Part shown: positions 9,801-16,602 of the stretch, one piece after another | Numbering within the stretch: position 1 is the stretch's first letter | Layout: each line of letters opens with the position of its first letter | NCBI RefSeq assembly: GCF_016924665.1 | Contig: NZ_JAFFJT010000018.1 | Span: 26,229-90,228 of the forward strand | Source of the DNA: Nocardioides sp. SYSU D00038 | Lineage (GTDB): Bacteria; Actinomycetota; Actinomycetes; Propionibacteriales; Nocardioidaceae | Length of the DNA stretch: 64,000 nucleotides | Reading direction: 5' to 3' | Position numbers and translations under genes: made by a program | The notes under the pieces: generated by a model | Told to the model about the DNA's origin: nothing | Database searches by the model: none | Seen by the model: the letters and a program-made list of their open reading frames with translations, nothing else

Positions 9801-10005
9801 CGTGGCTGCGCAGCGTCGTGGCCGCGCCGTCGGTGGGTGTCTCCCCCCACAGGGCGTGCACCAGCCGGTCGACCGGCACCGGCCGGCCGTGGTGGACCAG
9901 CAGCATGGCCAGGAGCAGGCGTGGCTTGGGTCCGCCCAGGTGGACGAGCGACCCCGATGCCGAACGGACCTCGAGCGGACCCAGCAGGCTGAAGGCGGGT
10001 CCCAC
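6865..10005 (-). CDS. Giant SARP/AfsR-type regulator with an internal LuxR-type HTH and P-loop ATPase domain
   Basis: The 1046-residue protein has five visible parts. An OmpR-type winged helix (about 15-95, ending RSGGYVLEVDANDVD) is followed by a bacterial transcriptional activator domain (about 97-245, FRERFAAQLMLALYRSGRQADAL). A LuxR-type HTH comes next (about 274-335, LTRRETATLLAIGRRLTNAEIAA). An NTPase with Walker A GPPGVGKS (369-376) and a LLVLDDCD Walker B follows, and TPR-like helices run to the C-terminus. SARPs bind DNA as activators, and the NTPase and TPR parts of AfsR-like proteins integrate signals. A second DNA-binding domain between BTAD and ATPase is unusual. It is divergent from a sigma factor 163 bp away. 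Confidence 0.85.
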   Translation of the reverse strand: MGPAFSLLGPLEVRSASGSLVHLGGPKPRLLLAMLLVHHGRPVPVDRLVHALWGETPTDGAATTLRSHVVRVRRLLEEAGTPARLETRSGGYVLEVDANDVDVTRFEQLLGEGRAAADAGRLDEAAGLLDQALALWRGDVLADLLAPEFAVAATADWAEKRLVAHETRLDVQLARGRHRDAVPVLQTLVEEHPFRERFAAQLMLALYRSGRQADALAVASTTRARLGDELGLDPGAELQELETAVLRQDPSLDLPAAPVVSTPQPPEDDDTGWDALTRRETATLLAIGRRLTNAEIAAEFHVSQRTVESHVAALRRKLDASSRAELVDAALALQARSVPTPGGAFVGREDDVRTVRELLDVSRWVTVCGPPGVGKSRLAMEVATAQDRAPVVVGLDAVEPGEVAAAVAAALDVTVERPESLVAACASGLSGQPTLLVLDDCDLVLDEVSALATDLVRRAPRLTVLTTSRSPVGGRGEAVHPVAPLPVGPGSAAVELFLDRARTARAEVDAAATPAVERICSLLDGLPLAVELAAARLAHLPIDDLAARLEHGFEALERARPVDRHRTLETAFAWTWDVLDDDERRVLSCLAALPVAFDLSVAEAVAGEGTAGTVLRLVDRSLVLATGPDEPAGALRVLGALRTFALSRTPEPEAAETRRRHARLMTDRVLARVARARTDDSPAAFRAVAALGAGAAAAARWAAEHDPPLAALLAASLAELGEQYRPEATTLATLARVARDERVRAVATPDQLLQLGLGLAFSDLELVTELGHLAHQRAEEPHERRAAHQLAGWAAAYQGRTEVALAELGRAEELAEEQGATWHLACVRQGLGIALRPVDTDRSLAAFTASLGSYAAAGDTAHVNNVRYMMAATAVRAGRRDEEVRDWIDLCIAYAREVGNPHELAHALMVRGLYEEAATEVEADEMAEALSDLEASGDLRCLARMRLVMARDRPSADRIGLLEQAHEAAAGVGDPDLVSEVSGHLVAAHWAAGAHRAAAVELGRLQALVGDDRARSVAPAPLLEELDRWRTALAEGAARVAAAHVH

Positions 10006-10168
10006 GCCAGCACTGTACGACGTCCGCGGCCCGCCGTCGCGGCTCCGACGCCGACCCGAGGCCCGACCCGTTCACCGCTCCGCTGCCGGGCCACAAGGAT
10101 CCTGCAAGGTCGCCGCAACCGGTCGCTGGGAGAACTGTCCTGACGGACCCTCACCCAGGAGCACGACG

Positions 10169-10702
10169 ATGACCACCACCCAGCTCGCGCCGGAGACCGA
10201 CCCGGACACCGAGTCCACCGAGTTCACCGACTTCTACCGCCGCTCCTTCGACCGGCTGGTCCGTCAGCTCACCGCCCGCCTGGGCGACCGCGACCTGGCC
10301 CGCGACGCGGTGCAGGAGGCGTTCGCGCGCGGCTGGCGGCACCCCTCGGCACCCGACTGGGCCGAGCGCGGCGACGCCTGGGTGCACACCACGGCCTACC
10401 GCGTCGCCGTCGACGGCTTCCGCCGCGGCGGCCGGTTCCAGCGGGCGACCGAGCTGATCGCCGCTGCCGAGGTGCAGACCCAGCCTCCGGCCCCGCTCGA
10501 CGAGCGCGCGGCGCTGGTCGCGGCGCTGCGGCGACTGCCGGAGGAGCAGCGCCAGGCCGTCGTCCTCCACTACATCGCCGACCTCTCGGTGCACGAGGTC
10601 GCCGAGCGCACCGGCGTGGCCGACGGGACGGTCAAGTCGCGGCTGAGCCGTGCCCGGGCCGCGCTCGCCGAGATGCTCGGTCCCGACGCCGCGGTGGCCT
10701 GA
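10169..10702 (+). CDS. ECF-type RNA polymerase sigma factor
   Basis: The 177-residue protein contains region 2 (about 18-85: FYRRSFDRLVRQLTARLGDRDLARDAVQEAFARGW) and region 4 (about 115-168: LRRLPEEQRQAVVLHYIADLSVHEVAERTGVADGTVKSRLSRAR), separated by a short linker, the classic ECF layout. The start at 10169 has an AGGAG ribosome binding site 8 nt upstream. No anti-sigma factor gene follows; the next gene is convergent after a strong terminator. Its partner may be elsewhere, or control may come through the divergent SARP regulator. The regulon is unknown. Confidence 0.9.
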   Translation: MTTTQLAPETDPDTESTEFTDFYRRSFDRLVRQLTARLGDRDLARDAVQEAFARGWRHPSAPDWAERGDAWVHTTAYRVAVDGFRRGGRFQRATELIAAAEVQTQPPAPLDERAALVAALRRLPEEQRQAVVLHYIADLSVHEVAERTGVADGTVKSRLSRARAALAEMLGPDAAVA

Positions 10703-10728
10703 GGCCGCCGCCCGCCGGGGTCCGGTGG

Positions 10729-10767
10729 GCCGGGCGCCCTCCCGTCCCCCTGGGGAGGGCGTCCGGC
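10729..10767. terminator. 15-bp-stem bidirectional terminator
   Basis: The arms GCCGGGCGCCCTCCC and GGGAGGGCGTCCGGC (one G-U pair) enclose a 9-nt loop. It is centred in the 71-bp gap between the convergent sigma-factor and SGNH-hydrolase genes. No U-tract is present, as is common in high-GC actinobacteria. Confidence 0.75.
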
Positions 10768-10773
10768 GCGGGC

Positions 10774-11958
10774 TCAGCGGCAGCGGCGCAGCACCGGACG
10801 GAGCACGCGCAGGCTGCCGGCGCCCGGTCGCACCAGCCGGACCCGCACCACGGCCCGGCGGGTCACCGGGCCGCGCACCCGCCAGCGGTACGGCGCGGCC
10901 ACGTCGACCCTGCGGGTGGTGCCGGCGGTGCGGAAGCCCACGCGGTCGACGAGGCCGAGACCCCCGCGCACGGTGAGGCGAGGTCGCCCGCGCACGCACC
11001 GCTGCCCGACCGACAGCGAGGCGCGCGCCGCGCGCAGCTGCTCGTTGCGGGCCTGGCCGGCCGCCCGCACCACCTGGCCGGCGAACGCCCGCATCCCCAG
11101 CGCCGTCGGGTGGAAGGGCACCGCGCCGTCGCCGCTCAGCGGCACCAGCCCCTCCAGCCACCGCCGGCCGGGCGGGGCGCAGGCCGTGTGGTCGAGGGCG
11201 CCCGGCGTCGCGCCGAGATCGGTGAACGTCGCGCCCGCTCGACGGGCCTCGCCGGCGAGGATCCCGTTCAGCCGGTCGATGAGGTCCTGCACGTAGGTCG
11301 CGTCGGCCACGGTCAGCGGCTGGGTCAGCGGGCAGGCGCCGGGCGGGACGTAGCGGCCGTAGCCGACCACGACCACCGCGGCCCGCGGCGCCTCGCGCCG
11401 CACGGCCGCGAGCACGCGTCGTACGCCCGGCCGCACGGCCGCCACGGCCGCGCGCATCTCGTCGCCCTCGCGCTGCGCGCACCCCGGGACCAGGCAGCGG
11501 ACCACCGCGGAGACGATGCCCGCGTCGTTGGCGCCGATCGGCCCCACCGAGACCAGCGTGGTCCGCCCGTCGACGGCGTCGAGCTGGGGCGGGTTCTGCC
11601 CCTGGGTCTCGAAGGCGTGGATCGTCTCGGCGCTGCTGCACGTCGCGTCGGCGAAGGCGGCGCCGCTGGTCCCGAGCGCGGCCGCCACGAGCGAGGGGAA
11701 GTTGACCGCGCTGCGGTAGCACGGCGAGGGCGCTCCGGGTCGCTGCGGCACGATGATCGGCCCCGCGGCCGAGGAGTCGCCCAGCGCGGCGTACCGCTCC
11801 TGGGTGAGCGGCGCGGCGGTCGCGGCACCGGCGTCCGAGGCGGACCCCGCCGCGGTGCCGGCCGGGACGGCCGGGAGCACGGTCGCGACCAGCACGGTCA
11901 GGACGCTGGTCGCGGCGGCGGTGAGCGGCCGGTGCAGCCGGCGGGTCGGGACGGTCAC
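10774..11958 (-). CDS. Secreted SGNH/GDSL-family lipase or esterase
   Basis: The 394-residue precursor starts with a GTG at 11958 behind a GGGGGAG ribosome binding site. A signal peptide covers about residues 1-40 (RRLHRPLTAAATSVLTVLVAT). SGNH block I is YAALGDSSAAGP with the catalytic Ser, block III is GPIGANDAG (GxND) and block V is PFHPTALGM, whose His completes the dyad. Cysteines in CYRS, ATCSS, RCLVPGCAQ, GACP and TACAP suggest disulfides, as in actinobacterial secreted lipases. The last about 95 residues form a basic beta-rich C-terminal domain. Export and ester hydrolysis are inferred from family; substrate is unknown. Confidence 0.85.
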   Translation of the reverse strand: MTVPTRRLHRPLTAAATSVLTVLVATVLPAVPAGTAAGSASDAGAATAAPLTQERYAALGDSSAAGPIIVPQRPGAPSPCYRSAVNFPSLVAAALGTSGAAFADATCSSAETIHAFETQGQNPPQLDAVDGRTTLVSVGPIGANDAGIVSAVVRCLVPGCAQREGDEMRAAVAAVRPGVRRVLAAVRREAPRAAVVVVGYGRYVPPGACPLTQPLTVADATYVQDLIDRLNGILAGEARRAGATFTDLGATPGALDHTACAPPGRRWLEGLVPLSGDGAVPFHPTALGMRAFAGQVVRAAGQARNEQLRAARASLSVGQRCVRGRPRLTVRGGLGLVDRVGFRTAGTTRRVDVAAPYRWRVRGPVTRRAVVRVRLVRPGAGSLRVLRPVLRRCR

Positions 11959-12065
11959 GGGCTCCCCCTCGGGCGTCGGTGCCAGGACCGTACCCCCGAC
12001 CCGGTCGGGACAGCCCACCGCCGGACCCGGCGGGTGGCCGGGGGCGCCCCGGGTACCGCCCCGCC

Positions 12066-12563
12066 ATGACCGACCCGACCAGCGACCCCGCCACCGACCA
12101 CGCTGCCCGGCTGCTCGACCTGCTGGGCGACCTGCCGATCGCCATGTTCACCACCACCGACGACGACGGCCGACTGCGCGCCGTGCCGATGGCGCGCCAG
12201 GAGGTGGAGCCGTCGGCCGAGCTCTGGTTCATCACCGCGCGCGACACCGACCACGTCCGCCATCTTCGGACTCGGCCGCACGTCGGGCTCACGTTCGCCA
12301 GCAGCGACGCCTGGGTCTCGGTGCACGGCACCGCCGAGGTGGTCACCGACCGCGCCAAGCTCGAGGAGCTGTGGAACACCTTCGCCGAGGCCTGGCTGCC
12401 CGGCGGCCCGGACAACCCCGACGCCGTGCTGGTGCGGGTCGACCTCGAGGGCGGGGAGTACTGGGACACCCCCGGCAGCAAGGTTGCCTCGCTGGTGAGC
12501 TTCGTCAAGACCCGCCTGACCGGCGACACCTTCGACGCCGACCACGGCGCCGCCGACCTCTGA
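12066..12563 (+). CDS. Pyridoxamine 5'-phosphate oxidase-like FMN-binding stress protein
   Basis: The 165-residue split-barrel protein has the general stress protein 26 pattern: IAMFTTTDDDGRLRAVPMARQE (N-terminal FMN-binding strands), LWFITARDTDHVRHLRTRPHVGLTFAS, WVSVHGTAEVVTDRAKLEELW and a long C-terminal helical tail with EYWDTPGSK. Members bind flavin or F420 and usually lack true pyridoxine-phosphate oxidase activity. The ATG lies 6 nt after TACCGC, a near -10 box, suggesting a leaderless mRNA. It is divergent from the secreted SGNH gene with 107 bp between starts and stands 36 bp before the next gene. Confidence 0.8.
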   Translation: MTDPTSDPATDHAARLLDLLGDLPIAMFTTTDDDGRLRAVPMARQEVEPSAELWFITARDTDHVRHLRTRPHVGLTFASSDAWVSVHGTAEVVTDRAKLEELWNTFAEAWLPGGPDNPDAVLVRVDLEGGEYWDTPGSKVASLVSFVKTRLTGDTFDADHGAADL

Positions 12564-12599
12564 GCGACTGCTCGGACGCCGGCCGGGTAACGCAGGGGC

Positions 12600-12932
12600 A
12601 TGGCCGAGGTCGACGAGCAGGTGCAGGACGTCTGGGACGACTGGCAGGCGGCGGTGAACATGACGCAGGCCGAGCTGGAGAAGTGGCTCGACACCGAGGA
12701 GTCGCGGTCGGTGGGCCAGGGTGAGGGCGAGTCGACCGGGCACCGCTCCGGACGCCGGATCGTGTCGATCCTGGGCACGAGCAAGTCCGAGCTGACGGCC
12801 GACGACGCCGCCCACATGCGCAAGGTCGTCGGCTACGTCCACCGTCACCTGGCCCAGCGGCCCGCTGGCGACGTCGCGGACACCAAGTGGCGGTGGTCGC
12901 TGATGAACTGGGGCCACGACCCGGAGAAGTAG
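12600..12932 (+). CDS. DUF3140 family protein
   Basis: This 110-residue hydrophilic protein carries the features of DUF3140: a DDWQAAVNMTQAELEKWLDTEESRSVG start, an HRSGRRIVSIL centre and a C-terminal DTKWRWSLMNWGHDPEK. These small proteins are widespread in actinobacteria and halophilic archaea and are thought to be DNA-binding, but the role is not established. It precedes the DUF72 gene by 2 bp, so the two are probably co-transcribed. Confidence 0.8.
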   Translation: MAEVDEQVQDVWDDWQAAVNMTQAELEKWLDTEESRSVGQGEGESTGHRSGRRIVSILGTSKSELTADDAAHMRKVVGYVHRHLAQRPAGDVADTKWRWSLMNWGHDPEK

Positions 12933-12934
12933 CG

Positions 12935-13762
12935 GTGGCCCGCGCGCTGATCGGCATCTCCGGCTGGAGCTACCGCTCCTGGCGCGGTGACTTCTACCCC
13001 GAGGGCCTGCGCCAGCGCGACGAGCTGTCCTACGCCGCCGAGCGGATGGGCTCGGTCGAGCTCAACGGCTCCTTCTACTCCCTGCAGCGCCCCTCGTCCT
13101 ACGACGCCTGGCGCGACGCGACGCCCGACGACTTCGTGCTCGCGGTCAAGGGCGGGCGCTACCTCACCCACATGAAACGGCTGCGCGACACCGACACGGC
13201 GTTGGCCAACTTCCTGGCCTCGGGGGTGCTGCGGCTCGGCGCCAAGCTCGGGCCGCTGCTGTGGCAGCTGCCGGAGTCCGTGCGGTTCGACACCGAGCGG
13301 GTGGGCGGTTTCCTGGCCTCGCTGCCGCGCAGCACCGGCGCCGCCGCCGAGGTGGCCGCCCGCCACGACGACAAGGTGCCCGAGCCCGCCCTCGAGGCCC
13401 TCGACGACCGGCCGCTGCGCCACGCGCTCGAGCCGCGGCACCCGTCGTTCGCGACGGCCGAGGCGGTGGCGCTGCTGCGCGAGCACGGCGTGGCGCTGGT
13501 GCACGCCGACTCGGCGGGCCGCTGGCCGGCGTTCGACGAGGACACCGCCGACTTCCGCTACGTGCGGCTGCACGGCCACACCGAGCTCTACGCCAGCGGC
13601 TACGACGCCGGCCGGCTCGACGCGTGGGCGGAGCGCTGCCGCGGCTGGCTGGCGGCCGGGCAGGACGTGCACGTCTACTTCGACAACGACGCCCGGGGTC
13701 ACGCACCCCACGACGCGGTCGCCCTGCACCGCCGCCTGACGGACATACACTCCGACGCGTGA
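12935..13762 (+). CDS. DUF72 (YecE-like) family protein
   Basis: The 275-residue protein begins IGISGWSYRSWRGDFYPEGL, the classic DUF72 N-terminus, followed by VELNGSFYSLQRPSSYDAW, DFVLAVKGGRYLTH and the C-terminal FRYVRLHGH and DVHVYFDNDARGHAP strands of a TIM-barrel-like fold. The biochemical function is unknown. The GTG start at 12935 lies 2 bp after the DUF3140 stop, and the C-terminus overlaps the next gene's GTG by 4 bp, so three genes (DUF3140, DUF72, TetR) form one unit. Confidence 0.85.
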   Translation: MARALIGISGWSYRSWRGDFYPEGLRQRDELSYAAERMGSVELNGSFYSLQRPSSYDAWRDATPDDFVLAVKGGRYLTHMKRLRDTDTALANFLASGVLRLGAKLGPLLWQLPESVRFDTERVGGFLASLPRSTGAAAEVAARHDDKVPEPALEALDDRPLRHALEPRHPSFATAEAVALLREHGVALVHADSAGRWPAFDEDTADFRYVRLHGHTELYASGYDAGRLDAWAERCRGWLAAGQDVHVYFDNDARGHAPHDAVALHRRLTDIHSDA

Positions 13763-14409
13763 CGACCGCGCACCCGCCCGGCCCGCGGGCCGACGTCGAC
13801 GTGCGGCTGCTGCTCCTCGACACCGCCGAGCGGCTCTTCGGCGACACCAGCCCCGAGGGCGTCTCGCTGCGGGCGATCGCCCGCGAGGCCGGCGTGGCGC
13901 CGGCGGCGCTGACCTACTGGTACCCCGCCAAGCACGACCTGGTGGCCGCCGTCGTGCAGCGGCGCTCCCGGCCGGTGGCCGTGCGGATGCGCGAGCTCCT
14001 CGACGTCCTGGTGGCCGCCGACCGGGTCACCCCGCGCCAGGTCGTGGCGGCGGTGCTGCAGCCGCTGGTCGACGTGCTCGACGCCGACCCGGTGGGCGGC
14101 CTGTCGTGGATGAAGCTCTTCGCCCGCCTCGGCCTCGACGAGGACCCGCTCTGGGTCGCGGAGCTCGGTGACGACCAGGAGCTCTCCGCGGCCTTCCTCA
14201 CCGCCGCCACCCGGGCGCTGCCGACCTTCGACGACGCCCTGGCCCGGCGCACCGGCATCGCGATGTACTCCATGCTGACCGCCCTCGCCAGCGTCGACCA
14301 CGCGGCGTACGGCCGACCCCTGGGCCCCACCGGCCTCGACCCCGCCTGGGCCGAGCAGCTCGCGGTCTTCACGACCGCAGGGATGGTCGGGGCCGTCCGT
14401 CCGGGGTAG
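13759..14409 (+). CDS. TetR family transcriptional regulator
   Basis: The 216-residue protein has a TetR HTH at about residues 15-60 (LLLLDTAERLFGDTSPEGVSLRAIAREAGVAPAALTYWYPAKHDLVAAVV) and a C-terminal domain with WMKLFARLGLDEDPLWVAEL. The GTG overlaps the DUF72 stop as GTGA. Because it lies last in the DUF3140-DUF72 unit rather than divergent to a target, it may regulate that unit or a distant gene. It faces the MarR gene convergently across a large hairpin. Confidence 0.85.
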   Translation: MTTAHPPGPRADVDVRLLLLDTAERLFGDTSPEGVSLRAIAREAGVAPAALTYWYPAKHDLVAAVVQRRSRPVAVRMRELLDVLVAADRVTPRQVVAAVLQPLVDVLDADPVGGLSWMKLFARLGLDEDPLWVAELGDDQELSAAFLTAATRALPTFDDALARRTGIAMYSMLTALASVDHAAYGRPLGPTGLDPAWAEQLAVFTTAGMVGAVRPG

Positions 14410-14462
14410 TCACGGGCGAACGGCAGGTGCTTCCGGGCGGATCGGGTGCCGAACGCCCGTGA
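14410..14462. terminator. Two-tier hairpin between convergent regulator genes
   Basis: TCACGGGCG-AA-CGGCA (14410-14425) pairs with TGCCG-AA-CGCCCGTGA (14447-14462): 9 bp, a 2-by-2 mismatch, then 5 bp, closing a 21-nt apex. It begins at the TetR stop and lies 18 bp beyond the convergent MarR stop, so bidirectional termination is likely. No U-tract. Confidence 0.6.
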
Positions 14463-14480
14463 CCACCGTGCCGCGGCGGG

Positions 14481-14975
14481 TCACCCCTCCAGCACGGCGT
14501 CGCGCGCGTCGTTGTAGTCGCGGAGCAGCTCGACGAGGAGCGCAGCGCGGTCGGGGCCCATCCGGGCGAGGGCGGCACGGATCTGCGCGGCCCGCAGTCG
14601 GCCGTCGTGGTCGTACGCCGCGCGGCCGGCGGGGGTGGGCCGCACCGGCCGGCTCGCGCTGCCCTCGACGTCGAACCGCTCCAGCCAGCCCGCGTCGATC
14701 GCGGCGTTGACCTGGCGGTTGACCGTCGACTGCTCGAGCTCGAGCTCGGTCGCGAGCTCGCGCAGGGTGCGGGGACGGTCGTCGGAGAGCACCCACAGGA
14801 TCCGGAAGGCCGAGGTCTCGAGCCGGCTGCCGGCGTAGGTCTGGGTGCGGCGGCGCTGGAGGCGGAGCAGCTGGTCGGCCAGCACCGCGACGTCGGCGGG
14901 GTCGTCGGCGGGGTCGTCGGCGGGGTCGTCGGCGGGGTCGTCGGCGGGCGGGGCCGGCTCGGGGGTCTGGGTCAT
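14481..14975 (-). CDS. MarR family transcriptional regulator
   Basis: The 164-residue protein contains a winged helix of MarR type: SAFRILWVLSDDRPRTLRELATELELEQSTVNRQVNAAIDAGWLERFDVEG, then RPTPAGRAAYDHDGRL. Its first about 30 residues are low-complexity acidic repeats (DDPA units) encoded by a 12-bp tandem repeat. It is divergent from an MFS exporter gene, with a palindrome beside that gene's start codon, the standard layout of a MarR repressor of a drug exporter. The ATG at 14975 has GGAG 5 nt upstream. The inducer is unknown. Confidence 0.85.
   Translation of the reverse strand: MTQTPEPAPPADDPADDPADDPADDPADVAVLADQLLRLQRRRTQTYAGSRLETSAFRILWVLSDDRPRTLRELATELELEQSTVNRQVNAAIDAGWLERFDVEGSASRPVRPTPAGRAAYDHDGRLRAAQIRAALARMGPDRAALLVELLRDYNDARDAVLEG
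14892..14948. repeat. 12-bp tandem repeat inside the MarR gene
   Basis: GTCGTCGGCGGG occurs four times in perfect tandem (14901-14948), preceded by a 9-bp partial copy. In the minus-strand reading frame it encodes repeated Asp-Asp-Pro-Ala near the MarR N-terminus. Because the unit is a multiple of three, slippage changes tail length without breaking the frame. Confidence 0.9.
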
Positions 14976-15031
14976 GGCTCCGGTGGTCGGCAGGTGATGC
15001 GGGTCACGGATTCTTCCAGACCGGACAGGGA

Positions 15032-15046
15032 TGTGTATCGTACACA
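15032..15046. promoter_or_regulatory. Palindromic operator overlapping a -10-like box before the MFS gene
   Basis: TGTGTA-TCG-TACACA is a perfect 6-bp inverted repeat ending 2 bp before the MFS GTG at 15049. It contains TATCGT (15036-15041), a TANNNT box whose last base is 7 nt before that GTG, so a leaderless transcript would have its promoter covered by a protein bound here. The divergent MarR product is the obvious candidate ligand. Binding is inferred from layout. Confidence 0.65.
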
Positions 15047-15048
15047 CG

Positions 15049-16482
15049 GTGTCCGACGCCCCGCCCTCGACCGCGACCGACCGCGCACCCCTGACCGTGG
15101 TGGCGCTCTGCTTCGGCGGCATGTCCGCCTCGCTGACGCAGACGCTCGTGATCCCGCTGCAGGGCGACCTGCCCCGGCTGCTGGGCACGTCGGTCTCCAA
15201 CGCCGGCTGGGTCGTCACCGTCACCCTGCTCGCCGCCGCGGTGGCGATGCCGGTGTCGGGACGGCTCGGCGACATCCTCGGCAAGCAGCGGGTCCTGGTC
15301 GCCAGCGCCGCGATCCTGGCCGTCGGCTCGGTGGTGTGCGCGCTCTCGACGTCGCTCGCGCCGATGCTGGTCGGCCGCGCCCTCCAGGGCGTGGCGATGG
15401 GCTTCATCCCGGTGGGCATCGCGCTGATGCGCGAGGTCACCCCGCCCCGGCTCACCGGCACCGCGATCGCCGCGATGAGCGCCACGCTCGGCGTCGGCGG
15501 CGCCATCGGGCTGCCGCTCTCGGCGTGGGTCGCCCAGTCCTTCGACTGGCACGCGGTGTTCTGGATGGCCGCGATCATGGCGGCGCTCACCTCGCTGGGC
15601 GTGCTGTTCGTCGTCCCCCACGTGCACGACGCCCACCCCGGACGGATCGACTTCCTCGGGGGCGTCGGGCTCGGCGTCGGGCTGGTCGGCGTGCTGGTCG
15701 GTGTCTCCAAGGCCCACGACTGGGGCTGGGGCTCCGGCCGCACCGTCGGCGCGATCGTGGGTGGCGTCGCCGTGCTGCTGGTGTGGGGGAGCTACCAGCT
15801 GCGCCGCGACGAGCCGCTCGTCGACCTGCGCACCTCCGCCCGCCGTCCGGTGCTGCTCACCAACGTCGCGGCCGTCGCGATCGGGTTCGGCATGATGGCG
15901 CAGGCGATCGTCGTGCCCCAGCTGCTCCAGCTGCCGCGGTCCACCGGGTTCGGCATGGGCCAGACCATGCTCGAGGCCGGCCTGTGGATGGCGCCCGGCG
16001 GCCTGATGATGCTGCTCTTCGCGCCGGTCTCGAGCCGGCTGCTCACCAACGTCGGCCCGAAGCTGACCTTGATGGTCGGCGGCTCGGTGCTCGGCGTCGG
16101 CTACCTCGTCGCGTTCTTCCTGATGAACGCGGCCTGGGAGCTCGCCGTGGCCTCGATCATCGCCTCGGCCGGCGTGGGCATCGGGTACGCCGCGATGCCC
16201 ACGATGATCTTGGGCGCGGTGCCGATGGCCGAGGCCGGCGCCGCCGTCGGCATCAACTCGCTCATGCGCTCGGTCGGCACCACGGTCGCCTCGGCGGTGA
16301 TGACCACCGTGCTCGCCGGCTCGGTCACGGCGGCCGGGCTGCCCACCCGGGGCGCCTACGAGGCGTGCTTCCTGATCGGCGCGGTGGCCGCCTTCGTGGG
16401 CGTCGCCATCACCGCCCTGGTGCCGCACGTCCACGTGCGGCCGGCCGCCACGGAGCGGGCGGTCGAGGCGGCGGCGGCCTGA
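15049..16482 (+). CDS. MFS multidrug exporter, DHA2/EmrB-QacA type (14 TM)
   Basis: The 477-residue membrane protein has about 14 hydrophobic helices. MFS motif A is GRLGDILGKQRVL (loop 2-3), the DHA motif C-like region is MSATLGVGGAIGLPLSAWVAQ in helix 5, and FDWHAVFWM occurs at helix 6 as in EmrB-type carriers. Proton-driven export of drugs or toxic metabolites is the family role. The GTG at 15049 is preferred over an ATG at 15031 because the upstream reading crosses the operator and lacks a ribosome binding site. The divergent MarR gene is the likely local repressor. Confidence 0.88.
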   Translation: MSDAPPSTATDRAPLTVVALCFGGMSASLTQTLVIPLQGDLPRLLGTSVSNAGWVVTVTLLAAAVAMPVSGRLGDILGKQRVLVASAAILAVGSVVCALSTSLAPMLVGRALQGVAMGFIPVGIALMREVTPPRLTGTAIAAMSATLGVGGAIGLPLSAWVAQSFDWHAVFWMAAIMAALTSLGVLFVVPHVHDAHPGRIDFLGGVGLGVGLVGVLVGVSKAHDWGWGSGRTVGAIVGGVAVLLVWGSYQLRRDEPLVDLRTSARRPVLLTNVAAVAIGFGMMAQAIVVPQLLQLPRSTGFGMGQTMLEAGLWMAPGGLMMLLFAPVSSRLLTNVGPKLTLMVGGSVLGVGYLVAFFLMNAAWELAVASIIASAGVGIGYAAMPTMILGAVPMAEAGAAVGINSLMRSVGTTVASAVMTTVLAGSVTAAGLPTRGAYEACFLIGAVAAFVGVAITALVPHVHVRPAATERAVEAAAA

Positions 16483-16484
16483 CC

Positions 16485-16556
16485 GGTGTGACCTGCGACA
16501 CGCGAATCCCCAGTCTCGCAACGGGATTGCCCGTCGGGTGTCGGGAGCCTCACACC
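16485..16556. terminator. Multi-tier hairpin after the MFS gene
   Basis: GGTGTGA (16485-16491) pairs with TCACACC (16550-16556). Inside it CGACAC pairs with GTGTCG, and inside that GAATCCC pairs imperfectly with GGGATT. It starts 2 bp after the MFS stop. Stacked stems separated by unpaired bases resemble the hairpins at 14410, 17672 and 33106. Termination is inferred. Confidence 0.55.
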
Positions 16557-16582
16557 CACCCCGGGTGCCAGGGGCATCCTTA

Positions 16583-16602
16583 GTTGACGTAAATTCAACA
16601 GC
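16583..16602 (+). promoter_or_regulatory. Leaderless-type promoter with GTTGA-N7-TCAAC repeat
   Basis: TAAATT at 16590-16595 is a good -10 box whose last base is 7 nt before the ATG at 16603, implying that transcription starts at or next to the start codon. It lies inside an inverted repeat GTTGA-N7-TCAAC (16583-16599) that could bind a repressor. No clear -35 box is seen. Confidence 0.5.

Noticed and set aside
14892..14948. Considered as a CRISPR array
   Set aside because: The units are 12 bp, contiguous and without spacers, and are translated in the MarR gene; a simple tandem repeat.
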